Shown: positions 34,098 through 46,662 of the stretch, piece by piece
How the letters are laid out: every line of letters starts with the position of its first letter
Position numbering within the stretch: the first letter of the stretch is position 1
Source of the DNA: Coenobita brevimanus
Lineage: Eukaryota; Arthropoda; Malacostraca; Decapoda; Coenobitidae
NCBI GenBank assembly: GCA_032717465.1
Contig: CM064664.1
Location: forward strand, 3,718,969 to 3,782,968
Length of the DNA stretch: 64,000 bases
Direction of reading: 5' to 3'
Program-made: the position numbers and the translations under genes
Notes under the pieces: model-generated
What the model was told of the DNA's origin: nothing
Databases searched by the model: none
What the model saw: the letters and a program-made list of their open reading frames with translations, nothing else

Positions 34098-35580
34098 GTG
34101 CATAGATGCACTTTCACTTCCAAGTGAAGAAATTGTTTTGAAATTTTTGCTGGATTTTGTAAAATGACCCAAGTGTACCATATATATTTAAATATTTGTC
34201 CATCATCTTCTAAACGATATGTTAAAATCCAAGAGAGACATATTATATGATTACTAGCAGTATAAGTCCATCTCCTGCCTTGTTATCTGGGGAGTCACAT
34301 ATCTACCTACCCACTCATCCACCTACTAACCCCACCAAACACTACCCCAACTTGGCTGCTTATTTTTTTTTCTTCGGCACCACTCATTCATTCAATCCTA
34401 TTGGCAACATTGGAGTGAGTTCAGTGTGAATGATTCGGTAACATCACACCTTCGCTTGTGAATAGATGAAACAATTGGGGAAATTGACTTCCCATTAGGT
34501 CTTCCTCATAAGGTTTTCGGTAACCATAGGCTGGTAAAGGTTTTCAGTAAATGTAGCTTGATAATTGTTGAAAATTGAAGCTATGTAGATCAATATTTTT
34601 TTCCCTCCACCTGACAGAGTCAGAGGAAGGTGTTGTTATCATTCGGATCAACAAGTGTTAGGTGGCAGGGTGGTTGGCCGGAGGTCAAGATTTCGTTTCT
34701 GGGCCAGAACTTAGAAGGTATTCACTATAGTTATGAAATTTCACACAGTTGTGTGACTTGTAGTGAACTGGTGCCTTTTGATTGGCAGAATGGTGTGTCA
34801 TAGGTATTTTTATTTAAATAATGAAAAAGTAAAAAAAATAATTTTCTGACAGATTTCAATGCGACCTGCACAAGGAATTTGATGGGCCCATGTTACTTGT
34901 TCTCAAGGAGGTCTTCCTACACCCACCTTTAAAAGAAAAGATTGGGGGTAGGGGAGGGCCGTTATGTACTTGATTAGGTGTGCAGGGAGGTCGGGACATA
35001 TGTGCTTTGTCAGGTGGAAAGCTGCAAAAGCGTAATGTTACTCATGTTTTACTTAGAATTACTTCATATAATATTTCCCAACTTTATGCCCACCTTCCCA
35101 AATACCCTGCCTATACTCATATTTTGTTGGTCTTAAAATATTGGTCTTACACCTGCCAGATGATTACAGTCAATTTAGAATTTCATGCTAAACAAGTTAG
35201 TGAGAGCTATATCCAACTTCTTGAGTTGAATGGTCTCTTTAAGGTAAATGAAGGTGTTGACGAGGGACGCCTTTATGTAGGGGCATTGGTATAACTGAGC
35301 TTGTAAGGGATAAAGGGACGAAGGTGGGGCTGCTGGAAATCAAGTGTGAAGGGTGCATTGCACCTATTTCCTTTGTCTAATAAATCTGTTTCCATATTCA
35401 AGAGATGTGATTATAGAATATGACTAACAATCTGTGGTCGGATGAGGTCGAGGAAGCCTAATGTTTAAATATTGTTGGTGTTGTATCGGGGTTGTCACTT
35501 TAGCGGGGTTAAGTTTGAGATTTCCTGCATTCCTCGCATTCCTTTGACATTGTATAGTACGGAAGACATGGATATGGATG
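34098..35580. other. Non-coding DNA, nothing recognised
   Basis: Moderately AT-rich. A 104-codon plus-strand open frame at 34980-35294 shows no domain I recognise. A weak internal duplication is visible at 35518-35562 and 35716-35757 (CTGCATTCCTCGCATTC / CTGCCTTCCTCACATTC). Confidence 0.45.
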
Positions 35581-35582
35581 AA

Positions 35583-35650
35583 AGAGTTATGTTCAAGTCA
35601 TATAGGCACACATACATGTGAATGGGATAACAGCTGGCTAAAATGCTGTC
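35583..35650 (+). repeat. Repeat flanking LINE E, left copy
   Basis: TCAAGTCATATAGGCACAC and GGGATAACAGCTGGCT recur in the same order and orientation at 37887-37935, on the other side of the LINE. Confidence 0.6.
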
Positions 35651-35824
35651 ATTATTATACTGTGATGGCTTATATAAAGGTGGTTTCAATAAAGCAGGGT
35701 CAAGGTTCAAGTAAATTATCCTGCCTTCCTCACATTCATTTGAAACTGTACAGTACTGAATGTAATAAGCATTGATATAGATATAGATTACAATTGTGCT
35801 AGAGTAACAGAACATAAAACAATA

Positions 35825-37734
35825 GTGTATATCACTTATGCAAGGACCAAAACCAAAGAAGCCTTTAACTATTATAAAAATATCAGAAACCATGCCAAAA
35901 CTGTTATAAATTTTTCTAAATCAAACTTTCTACATGGACAAGCCAACAAACTACTAAACAATTCAAATGATAACAAAATATTCTGGTCAACCTTTAATTC
36001 ATTCAAAACTAACTTCACTACCACCTCTTCCATTCCACCGCTACAGTCCCCCAATGGAAATTTAGTAAGTGACCCACGCGGAAAAGCCATCCTTCTTGTT
36101 GACATTTTTTCAACAAATTCAACCCTAAAGTCAGATAATCATAATATTCCTGTACTTGATTTTGATTCCCCTCAAATACCCACTTTCATGATTCACACCA
36201 GACACGTACAAGCCGTATTACAGAATCTATCAGCAGACAAATCCACTGGTCCAGATGAAATTCCTTCAATAGTACTTAAAAATTGCTCCTCAGTGTTGGC
36301 TCCTGTTTTAGCAAAATTTTTCCGCTTATGCATCCGTATCTCAGTTTTTCCAGCCCCTTGGAAAGAAGCAAATATCCATCCTGTTCCTAAAAAGGGGGCA
36401 ACTTCTGATCCATCAAACTATAGACCATTGCAATAACTTCTGTTCTCGGTAAAGTTTTTGAGACACTGATTAACAAACACATAGTCAAGCATCTAGAAAT
36501 CAATAAATTGATCAATGATCGGCAGTATGGATTTAGACAAGAACGTTCAACTGTTGATATTCTTTGCCTTCTTACCCATCAGATTAACAAAACAATAGAC
36601 CAATATGGTGAAATAGACACAGTAGCACTTGATATTTCAAAGGCATTTGACAGAGTATGACACCAGGCCTTATTGTCTAAGATGTCACACATTGGCCTTG
36701 CATCACTGGTTCCTCTAATTTCTTCTTACCTTCGTAGTAGAAAAATACGGGTCATGGTAGATGGAATTTATTCTCAGTTTCATTCCATAAATGCTGGCGT
36801 ACCTCAGGGATCAGTTTTGGCGCCAACCCTCTTTCTCATACATATAAATGACCTCCTATCTGTCACGCACAACCCAGTACACTCTTATGCTGATGACTTG
36901 ACCCTTCATAATTCTTTCACATTTTGTACCTCCTTTACACAATTTGATATAAATTCCAAAATAAACACAGCAGTTTCTCTGAACCAGGACCATTCTAAAA
37001 TTAATCAATGGGGACAAAAATATCTGGTCTCACTTAATGCTCAGAAAACTAAATACATTAATTTCTCCAGCAGAAAGAATCCCTCAGACGCTCACATAAT
37101 TTTAAATGATGTCAATATTTCCATATCCACTACAATTGATATCCTAGGTGTTACTCTAAACCCCAACCTAAGCTGAACAGCTTATGTTAAATCCCTTGCT
37201 AAAAATACTTCTAAAAAACTGGGACTTATGTACAGAGTTCGTAAGTTCTTCACTGACGAGCAGATGGCCACAATATACAAAAGTCATGTGCGTTCTCAGG
37301 TCGAATACTGTTCACCACTGTTGAGTGGATGTGGAGTGGTTGCACTGAGGCAGTTGGACAAAATTCAAAATAAAGCCATCAGATTAATCAATAATCCTGC
37401 CATAACGCAGGACCTTCCTCCGTTATGAGTACGTAGAGATGTAGCTTCTTTAGCACTATTTTATCGATATTTTTACCGTAAGTGCTCTAACGAACTGGCT
37501 TCAATTGTGCCTCCCTTTCACATTTTCTCCCGAAATACTCGGGCAGCTGGGAGCGCCCATGAACTCACACTCTCTCCCCTACAATGCAGAACCTCTGCTT
37601 ATCAAATTTCATTTATCCCCAGAATTACTACTCTCTGGAATTCACTTCCTGGAAGCTGCTTCCCATATACATTTAATTCTCTCAATTTTAAATCCAGTTG
37701 TTATAAGTATTTTATGAATGGAGGATGCCTTTAG
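35825..37734 (+). mobile_element. 5'-truncated jockey/CR1-type LINE (LINE E)
   Basis: Plus-strand fragment with RT and C-terminus only. Linker (NNSNDNKIFWSTFNSFK), then RT blocks: [73 protein letters not shown] and the active site SYADDLTL, followed by the thumb (LGVTLNPNLS) and a C-terminus ending at 37734. Damage: frameshift near 36432, stops at 36658, 37173 and 37426. A T-rich stretch and a TA array follow. It is similar in architecture to LINE F (43103-45670) but clearly a different family. Confidence 0.85.
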
Positions 37735-37779
37735 GTACATGGACTTATTTTCTTTCCTTTGTTTTTCTTTCCTCCATTC

Positions 37780-37781
<2 letters not shown>

Positions 37782-37874
<93 letters not shown>
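37782..37874. repeat. (TA)n microsatellite
   Basis: About 93 bases of alternating TA between the end of LINE E and the right flank repeat. It is a potential cruciform or replication-stalling site. Confidence 0.95.
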
Positions 37875-37876
<2 letters not shown>

Positions 37877-37878
37877 CA

Positions 37879-37940
37879 AGATTATGGTCAAGTCATATGG
37901 GCACACACACAACTGTACATGGGATAATAGCTAGCTGTAA
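37879..37940 (+). repeat. Repeat flanking LINE E, right copy
   Basis: Matches 35583-35650 (TCAAGTCATATGGGCACAC, GGGATAATAGCTAGCT). Downstream to 38540 nothing further is recognised apart from T runs. Confidence 0.6.
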
Positions 37941-38539
37941 ATCGCGAAATGGTTGAAGAGTCCAATTATACTTTTTTTTTTTTTTTTTCATTGAAAGGCA
38001 TATGGGAAACTATGGTTTGAATGTCTTTCATTTCCAAGGGCCGTGGTAGCTCAGTGGTAAACGACTGAATGATGATAAAGAGAGGTGGTTGGCTATGGAA
38101 GTGCAGTTACCTGAAGATAATGACACGAGTTCATTTTCCTTGGGAGAATTACACGAGTTTGAAGAACCTGAAATGTTTTTTTTTTTATATATAATATCAT
38201 AGTTATTATTTATTTATTTATTATACACTCAGACTCTCCTAGCCATAAAAATATAACATAAAACATAGCATGTGTTGCAACAGTTTGGTTGGAGGTAGAA
38301 TACTCCCGTCACTGCTCGCAGCTTCCACCCTCCATCGTGACTGGCAGGTGACTGACCAGGGAGACGGTGAGAAGGGGTTGACAGGTGTCGCTGTGACCTA
38401 CAATCTGTCCCACTTTGGGAAGTAGGTCCGGGCCAGATGTGGGTGTATCGCACGGACTCAGGAATGTCCAGATAAGGGTGTTTCGAAGCTTACGGGTTAA
38501 ACAAAGGAGCCAAATATGTGGGGAAGAAAGAGTACGAAG

Positions 38540-39000
38540 GGGCATTTTCCATAGGTACCCCAAGGTGATCTTGTCTAGTCGGCCTTTGCTCCAAGCCCGA
38601 ATTTACGTAAGTCTTATAAATTAGCTATTGATTCGAATGGTGTTGGTGCCGGTGCAGTTCGGTTACAAGATGATGGTCTTGGTGTTCAACAACCTGCTTA
38701 TGCTTTAGCCAACAGTTAAGTGTTGCTACTCCACTATTGAAAATGAACTCCATGCACTCATGCTTACCCAGCAATATATCTCAATTTATGTTCGTTAACG
38801 TTCAGTGCCTATTACTGTTTATGGAGACGATCACCTACTGGTCTTTAATTTTTTTTTAGCAAAATTTAGAGATAATAATCAATGCTTAACCCGCTGGGCT
38901 GTATTCCTCCAAAAGTATGCCCTGAATGTCCACCATGTAAAGAGAGAAAGGAATGTTTTGCCAGACTATTTGTCGAGGATATAACCTTCTGAAATGTACA
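38540..39000 (+). pseudogene. Gypsy/Ty3-type RT-RNase H relic
   Basis: Across shifting frames the plus strand gives the RT-RNase H junction of a Gypsy-like Pol: LSSRPLLQA, then DSNGVGAGAVRLQDD (first RNase H Asp region), CCYSTIENELHALML, TVYGDDHLLVF and LTRWAVFLQKYALNVHHVK, ending near the conserved DYLSR. At least two frameshifts and a stop near 38718 are present. No LTR could be assigned. It is on the opposite strand from the integrase relic at 21280-21900, so the two are separate insertions. Confidence 0.75.
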
Positions 39001-41105
39001 GAAATTTCTCCTGCCCGCTGCCCGGCTACACTCTAGGGTTTGACCATGTAAAGTGACCATATGATGTCGTATCTCGACTGACGCTGGTTCAGTTTACCAT
39101 CAGTACTGACTCAAGTACGACCCAGTTTGGAGCACAGCATATCAGCAGTGATAAGAATCAACACATTTTGAATGACGAAGAGAAAACGCAGGCAGAGCCG
39201 AACCCAAGTGAAGAGGACCACCTTCATAGAATCCCCAGCTGAATAACCTGGTGGGACCACCCTCTCGAAGAGAGAATTTGAAACAGATATAATGGTACTG
39301 TTCGGACTGATGATCAGAGGAAAAAGAATCCTAGTTATTGGGATAGATGAAGAATGGCTAAAGATGAAACAGCACTTCCCTCCCCTCCCCGACTCCAGTC
39401 TCCTCTAAGTCCCTCTCTCAGTTTAATGATGTAGTGCTAGAAGTACTCCAAGAAATCGAGTTGTAAGTTAAGAATTTGTATTTAACATGTACATAGCAAC
39501 ATAGTAATGTAACTGTTCCCATTAAATTTTCTGTTGAAGTGTATGATTCATTATGTTTGAGTAGATTTGTTACTCTTAGTAAGACGTGTCCTGTTTTGCT
39601 CCTGTTTGTTATATAAAAAGACTCCAATTCTGTGATGTGGTGTGTAGAAATTTTGTAAGAAACGTAACATTTACTTGTTTAAGAGTTATTGCCTTTGATT
39701 TGACCCTCAGAGACGCAAATCTCCTTGTATGGTCTGTAACAAGTTTAACTTGACCCTGATTTTAATCCTTTGCTGCTAAATTCACTTAGCTCAGTCACAG
39801 AAAGTCAATACTATGACCCTACATCCTCCCCATAACATCTAATGATTAGCAAGATATCCTAATGTTAACGTATTGCTCCCATTCAGCTTTCAAGGCGGAG
39901 ATGACAGTTTTGGCCAAAGTATAAGTGAAAAGAGTATAAGTTTCGTAACAGCCAAAGTTACACTCCTACCTCCAGTTGTACGGTTAGGGGAACATGGACG
40001 GAGCGAATCAAACTGCAAACTGCTCCTAACAGTTTGACCGGCCGAAAAGTCAAGCAAGCACTGTTTTTTTTTTTTTTTTTTTTTTTTTTTACCTTTATGA
40101 TTTGGCTGTACTCACCAGTGAGCCGTCAGCTTCCCTTGTAGTAGTAGTAGTAATAGCTGGAATCCCATGCTCTCTAAATATGAACCAAGCAGACTGCAGG
40201 CTGAAGTTGCCCTCCTGCAGTATGCCAACCTCCTTTTGGAGAGAGTGAGGGAGCTGAGTGACGTTTGTATCACCCGGCAGCAGAGCCGACCGATTGCATC
40301 AGAGCCACCGCGAGAAGGCGTCATCCTCCAGTACCGGATTCCCTTATAGAAGAAGTATTATAACAAAAATACCTTTTCGTACTGAAAAGTGAAATATATA
40401 CCAGGAAATCTACATATCTGTGTTCATGCAGTCTTTTACTGCCCCATCTGGTGCTGGAAATGGATGCTTTCACGTAGTAGCGCTGATATGACCGGCTGGT
40501 GAAGCTGCCTGGTTATGCAAACATCTCATACTCACTTCCCTATCCCCCACCAAAAATGGATGGTGGACTGCCGGGAAAGAGAACTTCAGCCTGCAAACCA
40601 CCGGGTTCACATCCAGATCAGCATATAATTTCAACTCCTACAATTGCCCCATCAGCTGCATATGAACTCATGGTTAAACAACTTAGTCCTCGCCATTAAT
40701 GGGGAAAGTAACCAACTATACTCTTTTTACTCTAACTTGGCTTAAAACTGCCATCTTTCCACTTTATGTACTGAAGTTTAACAACAGACTGACACAAGAA
40801 TCTGAGGCTGGCCACGAGGAAGCGTAATGGAAAGCATGTAGAGACGTTGTGTTGTCTTTTTCTACGACTGAGCTACTTGAAATAAGGTGCAAAAAGACAA
40901 AAATGTAAAACTAATGTAACCAAAAAACTAATTTCATACCACAACAGGAGGCGTGCGCACATCGATTTTTTGCTAAACACCAACTGATCGTCCCCAAGCA
41001 CTTGGCGAACTTGGACGGAACCAGGTCCTTGTGTCTGGGTAAGCAGTGTTCACAGGAAACGCTTTTTGCCTGGAAACTACCCGCTGATGCCCCATTCAAG
41101 CCAGC
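39001..41105. other. Non-coding DNA, nothing firmly recognised
   Basis: Contains a long poly-T run (40064-40090), a short GTA repeat (40139-40151), and a 60-codon frame at 40167-40349 (LLQYANLLLERVRELSD) with no family match. I could not assign LTRs although the preceding Gypsy relic would predict one. Confidence 0.4.
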
Positions 41106-41109
41106 ACTG

Positions 41110-41935
41110 GATGATGTTCTGAGAATTGTAACACTAGTGAGGATTATAACACAGTTGATGATTATAGAATAGCTGAGGCTTATAACGCCCGTGAAGGTTA
41201 TGCACAGAAGGCTGATAACGTAAGTAAGAATACTAATACAGTTTGTGATTATGACAGTCATGAGGATTATAACACAGTGAGGAATATAACACAGTGAGGA
41301 TTATTACACTAGTGAGAATTATAACAGATGAGAATTACAATACAGGTGAGGATAATAAAATTAGCAGAGGTTTATAACACTGGAGGGAATTATAACACAA
41401 CTGAGTTTTATATAACAGGTGAGAATTACAATACAGGTTAGGATAATATAAACAGCAGAGGATTATAACACTGGAGGGAATTATAACACAGCTAAGTTTT
41501 ATATAACAGGTGAGAATTACTGTATTGGTGAGGATTATAAAACACCTAAGGATTTTAACACATGTGAGGATTGTAACACAGATGAAGATTATAACAGGCG
41601 AGGATTATAACACTGGTGAGAATATTATAACACAGATGAGGATTATAACGCAGGGGAGGATTATAACACATGATTATAATCCAAGTGAGGATGTAACACA
41701 GGTATGAATTATAACACAGGTAGAGATTATAAGACAGGTGAAGATTATAACACAGGTGAGGATTACAACACAGGTGAGGATTACAACACAGGTGAGGATT
41801 ATAACAGGTGAATAGCATAACACAGGTGAGGAGTATAGCACAGGTGAGGAGTATAACACAGGTGAGGAGTATAACACAGGTGAGGAGTATAATATAGGTG
41901 AGGAGTATAACTTAGATGATGACTATAAGAGCTGA
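41110..41935 (+). repeat. 18-bp minisatellite
   Basis: Long degenerate array built from GGTGAGGATTATAACACA. It is most regular at 41695-41900, where successive units are exactly 18 bp apart, and looser towards 41110, with 17-19 and longer spacings. The unit is a multiple of three, so open frames with a six-residue period run through it on both strands; these are repeat artefacts. Confidence 0.93.
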
Positions 41936-42055
41936 AGATCACCACACAGATGAGTCTACTGATACGTCCAAGTACATCCTAAGTTTCAGAGGAAATATCT
42001 GGTTTATTAGTGTGTAAGGAATTTATTATCTCTGCCTATGTATTATGTGCTGTAT

Positions 42056-42058
<3 letters not shown>

Positions 42059-42148
<90 letters not shown>
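42059..42148. repeat. (GA)n microsatellite
   Basis: About 90 bases of pure GA, then GATA/GACA-like imperfect repeats to 42240. Confidence 0.96.
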
Positions 42149-42151
<3 letters not shown>

Positions 42152-42299
42152 ATGGACGGATAGATGGATAGATAGTTAAACAGACAGACAAACAGATACC
42201 TTGACAAATTGACAGACAGACATGTGAACAGATAGATAGGGTAATTGACCACAAGGTTACATTTCAAGGAATCATATACCTCACCAGCGATAACAATAA

Positions 42300-42547
42300 C
42301 AAATATCAAGAACAAAAACAACAACAACAATCATCATCATCTTCATCACAATCATCGTCATCATCATCATTATCACCATCATAGCAATAACACCAACAAC
42401 AATAACAGTAATTCTAATAACAATAATAAAAAATTCAACAATAACAAAAAACAATAACAATAATAACAATAAGATTAGCAACAAAAACAATAACAGCATT
42501 AATTATAACAATACTAAAAGCAGCAACCAAACAACACTAATAATAAC

Positions 42548-42620
<73 letters not shown>

Positions 42621-42635
42621 TAATAATAAATAATA
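42300..42635. repeat. AAC/ATC/AAT trinucleotide cluster
   Basis: Successive imperfect AAC, ATC and AAC blocks pass into a nearly pure AAT array (42539-42635). Together with the preceding minisatellite and GA run this makes about 1.5 kb of simple sequence. Confidence 0.93.
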
Positions 42636-42644
42636 TAGCATTCG

Positions 42645-42905
42645 GGAGCCAAATGCTAATCGCCCGCCAGAATATGCTGTTGGCCAAGTCCAAGATTCAT
42701 GTCAATATAATAGCTCAGGCCGTTGATGAGACAAAATGGTGCAAAAGGAGGGCGATAAACATTTTAGATCCTTAGCAGCCATTTTGGTAACCTTGACCTT
42801 CACCCCGAGCGCCTATTTTCGAACTCATCCAAGATTTTGACCATATCTTGATACCCTGAAGGTTTCATGCTGATAACTCAAGCCGTTCATGAGATATAAT
42901 GGAAA
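42645..42905 (-). repeat. GT-headed dispersed repeat, minus copy
   Basis: Reverse complement begins TATATCTCATGAACGGCTTG, contains AGGGTATCAAGATATGGTCA, and ends GATTAGCATTTGGCTCCCGA. The same series occurs on the plus strand at 54598-55050. In this copy the adjoining dinucleotide array is 42913-42981. Confidence 0.8.
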
Positions 42906-42912
42906 CAGGTAC

Positions 42913-42914
42913 AT

Positions 42915-42981
<67 letters not shown>
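42913..42981. repeat. (CA)n microsatellite
   Basis: About 69 bases between the dispersed repeat and the 5' edge of CR1-C. By comparison with 54644-54754 it belongs to the dispersed repeat, not to the LINE. Confidence 0.95.
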
Positions 42982-42982
<1 letters not shown>

Positions 42983-43102
42983 GCTTTTGACACAGTACCA
43001 CACCAAAGACTTTTATGGAAACTGTACCATCAAGGAGGAATTCGAGGTAAACTGTTTTGTTGGATGCAAGACTTTCTCATAAAAAGAGAAATGAGGACAG
43101 TA

Positions 43103-45650
43103 CTATCCATTTCTCCTTTCTCTAAAATCTCCATTCTTGGAGATTTCAATGTTCACCACCACCTTTGGCTCTCCTCTCCTTTCACGGATCCACCTGGTGA
43201 ACAAGCCTACATCTTTTCTATCCTTAATGACCTAGAGCAGCTTGTACAGCACCCTACCCGTATCCCTGACCGCCTTGGAGAGAGCTCCAACATACTTGAC
43301 CTCTTCCTCACAACTAATCCTTCTGCTTACTCTGTTAATCTTTTCTCTCCGTTGGGCTCCTCCAATTACAACCTTATTACCTTAACCTGTCCTATCACTC
43401 TGGTGCGGCCTGTGGACCCTCCAGGGAAACGTCGTCTGTGGCATTTTGGAGCCGCGGACTGGGAAGCCCTCAGGCAGTACTTCTTTGATTTTCCCTGGAA
43501 TGATTATTGCTTCCATGGCCGTGAGCCTTCTGAGTGTGCCTTGCGCATTATGGAGGTTATTCTCTCAGGCATGGAAGCATACATTCCTTTCTCATATCTT
43601 TTGACTAACGCAAGAAAACCTTGGTTTAATCACGCTTGTTCTAATGCTGTCCGCAACAAGGAGAGGGCCTACAAAAGGTACCGGAGCCAACCCACCCCCT
43701 CACATCATCTTTACGTTTCTGCCTGGAATCGTGCTAAGTCTGTTCTTCGCTCTACTAAAAATAATTTCATCCATACTAAATGCTCTCAACTCTCCAACTC
43801 GAATTCTTCCCCCTCCTTCTGGCACCTTGCCAAAAATCTTTCTAACAACTTTACCTCATCATCCTTCCCTCCTCTTTTCTACTCTGATGGTTCTGTAGCT
43901 ATTTCTTCTACTGATAAAGCAGATCTCTTCGCACAGACTTTCTCCTCCAATTCCACCTTAGACGATTCCAGTGCTGTTCCTCCATCACTTCCCCCCTCTG
44001 ACTTCCTCATGGCTGACATTAAAATTTCTTCAGTTGATGTATTTTCTGCCATCACTGGCCTCAGTACTAACAAGGCATATGGGCCTGATGGGGTCCCTCC
44101 TGTTGTTCTCAAGAACTGTGCTTCTGTGCTTACACCCTGCCTAGGCAAACTCTTTCGCCTTTGTCTGTCAACTTGTACCTTTCCTTCTTGCTGGAAGTTT
44201 GCTCTCATTCAGCCAGTCCCAAAGAAGGGTGACCACTCCCAACCCTCCAACTATCGTCCAATTGCTTTAACGTCCTGTATTTCAAAAGTTTTCGAGTCAA
44301 TTCTTAATAGAAAAACTTTAAGGCATCTTTCCTATCACAACCTTCTTTCTGATCGTCAGTATGGGTTCCGTCAGGGACGCTCCACTGGCGATCATCTCAC
44401 CTACCTTTCAGACTCCTGGTCATCCTCCGTTCGGGACTTTGGCGAAAGCTTTGCCATTGCACTTGACATCTCAAAGGCTTTCGATCGAGTCTGGCATAAA
44501 TCTTTAATTTCCAAACTGCCCTCCTACGGTATCTATCCTTCTATCTGTGCCTTCATCACTAGCTTCCTTTCTGGTCGTTCTATAGCCGCTGTTGTAGACG
44601 GCCATCGTTCTTCTCCTAGATCTATCGACAGTGGTGTTCCTCAGGGCTCTGTCCTATCACCAACTCTCTTCCTTTCATTCATCAATGATCTTCTAAGCTG
44701 TACATCTAACCCTACCCACTCATACGCTGATGACTCCACCCTTCACCTTTCCATTCGGTTCCTGCAACGCCCATCTCAACAGTTACTTCAACAAACAAGG
44801 GATGAGGCTATGGCACACCTAATGTCTGACTTGGCTCGTATCTCTGACTGGGGTAAAAATAATATGGTTGTTTTTAATGCATCTAAGACTCAGTTCTTAC
44901 ACCTATCAACCCGACAAAATCTTCCACAGGTATACCCACTAATGTTTAATAATATTCAGCTTAATCCTGCATAACCCTTGAACATGCCTGGGGTTTCATT
45001 TACTCGGGACTTATCTTGGAAAGATCATATTACATCTCTTGTAAAATCTGCTTCCAAGAGATTGGGTGTGCTAAGCCGACTCCGCTCTTTCTTTACCCCT
45101 GCACAATTGTTGACTCTATACAGGAGTTTTATCCGCCCCTGTGTGGAGTACAACTCTCATGTGTGGGGAGGCTCCCCACATACAGCTCTTCTCAATAGGG
45201 TGGAGTCAAAGGCTTTTCGTCTCATTAACTCTCCTCCTCTTACTGACTCCCTTCAACCTCTGTCTCTTCGCCGCACTGTTGCATCTTTATCTCTTTTCTA
45301 TCGCTACTTTAATGGTCACTACTCCTCTGAACTGTCTGCTTGCATTCCTCTACCTCTACGACGGGCGCGTAGCACCCGTCTAGCAGCAAACTCTCATCCC
45401 TTTTCTGTCCAACTCTCTAATGCAAGAGTTAACCGTTACTCCCAGTCTTTTATTTATGCAACAGGTCAGCTCTGAAACTGTCTCCCTCTGTCTGTATTTC
45501 CTGCTGCCTATGATCTCCAGTCTTTCAAACGCAGTGTGTCCAGGCATCTCGAAATGATCGGATCTCGAATTTGGCTCTCTATTGTATTTTGTTTTTCTCT
45601 TGGAGGGAACTGTTATTGCGGGCTCATGGCCTTTGGTTCCTTCTTCCTCG
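43103..45650 (+). pseudogene. Endonuclease-RT polyprotein of LINE F, nearly open
   Basis: About 850 codons in a single frame broken only by TAA 44972-44974 and TGA 45473-45475. The endonuclease C-terminal half has ILGDFNVHH and [11 protein letters not shown] blocks are [79 protein letters not shown] and the active site SYADDSTL. The thumb and C-terminus (DLSWKDHITSL, RPCVEYNSHVWGG, FKRSVSRHLE) follow. All catalytic Asp are present. Missing N-terminal endonuclease residues and two stops make this copy inactive, but it is young. Confidence 0.92.
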
Positions 45651-45670
45651 CATAAAAAAAAAAAAAAAAA
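43103..45670 (+). mobile_element. Jockey-like LINE F inserted in CR1-C
   Basis: 5'-truncated LINE starting within the endonuclease and ending in an A run (45654-45670). The host CR1-C reading frame continues directly on both sides. No clear target duplication was found; a few host bases appear lost. A poly(A) end and 5' truncation are normal for LINE insertion. Confidence 0.87.
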
Positions 45671-45694
45671 GGAAACTACTCATCATGGAAAGAA

Positions 45695-46618
45695 GTGACT
45701 AGTGGAGTACCACAGGGTTCGGTGCTGGCACCAATCATGTTTTTAGTGTATATAAATGATATAAACAGTAACACTGGAAATGAGAGCTATCTGAATATGT
45801 TTGGAGATGATGCAAAAATACAAAGGAGAATTACTAGCACAGACTCCTGTAGGAAGCTACAAGAAGAATTAAATAAACTTCATGAATGGAGTAGTACATG
45901 GCAAATGGAATTCAATGTGGACAAGTGTCATGTAATCAAGTTTGGTAAAAGTGGAAAAAGACCTGATTGGGATTATAAGTTAGGAAATAAAACCTTATAC
46001 ACATCAGAAAGAGAGAAAGACCTAGGTGTGATTATCAATAACAGACTATCTCCGGCTGACCACATCAGCGAGAAGGTACGGAACATGTATACACTGCTTG
46101 CAAATATGAGAATAGCATTCACATACATGAATGAAGACATGCTAAGAAGGATAATAACATCATTCATTAGACCAACCCTGGAATATGCATCAGTAGTCTG
46201 GAGTCCTCATCTCAAAAAGCATATAGACAAGATTGAAAAAGTTCAAAGGGCCGCTACAAGATGGATACCAAGCTTAAGGGACCTAAGCTACGAAGAAAGA
46301 CTAAATAAACTGAATCTACCAACACTACAGGAGAGAAGGAAAAGAGGTGACATGATAATGCTATATAAGTGCATATCAGGAAAGGAGAAAATAGACATAA
46401 ATGATTACTTAACATATGGAGAAGCATCAGCAAGAGGACATTGCAAAAAACTGCATAAGAAGAGAGGTGATAAAGACGTAAGGAAATTCAGTTTCCCAAA
46501 CAGAGCAATTGATCAATGGAATGCACTACCGAATGAAATAGTGTGTGCCAAAACAATTCACAAATTTAAGGATATGTACGATAAATATGGTTTAAGACAC
46601 GGGACAGTACGAGCTTGA
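45695..46618 (+). pseudogene. RT C-terminal half of CR1-C
   Basis: Open frame of 307 codons from [15 protein letters not shown]. The catalytic box reads MFGDDAKI where F/YADD would be usual. Downstream are WQMEFNVDKCHVIKFGKSG, REKDLGVII and RPTLEYASVVWSPHLKKH, and it ends GLRHGTVRA. This is the best-preserved reference for the CR1 3' half in the window. It lacks an initiation context and the upstream RT half is cut off by LINE F. Confidence 0.9.
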
Positions 46619-46661
46619 CTCATTCCTGTAAAGATACAATTAGGTAAGAACAATTAGGTAA

Positions 46662-46662
46662 G

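Larger units (their letters stand above)
42983..46661 (+). mobile_element. CR1/L2-like LINE, copy C, split by LINE F
   Basis: A 5'-truncated copy beginning inside the RT at the first catalytic block ([19 protein letters not shown]). It is interrupted at about 43102 after KREMRTV and resumes at 45671 with the sequence coding [18 protein letters not shown]. Its 3' end is at about 46661, followed by a CA array. After the insertion the frame from 45695 to 46618 is open for 307 codons. Confidence 0.88.

Noticed and set aside
34980..35294. 104-codon plus-strand frame
   Set aside because: No recognisable domain and frame length expected by chance in this much sequence.
40167..40349. 60-codon frame LLQYANLLLERVRELSD
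   Set aside because: No family match, no splice context, next to a GTA repeat; insufficient support for a gene.
41510..41877. Six-residue periodic proteins in the 18-bp minisatellite
   Set aside because: The unit is a multiple of three, so frames stay open by default on both strands; no start context or domain.
41110..41935. CRISPR-like array
   Set aside because: There are no unique spacers: units abut directly as a minisatellite in eukaryotic DNA.
42983..43102. Treating 43064-44974 as one gene
   Set aside because: The first codons belong to CR1-C RT and the rest to LINE F; the joint frame is an accident of the insertion.
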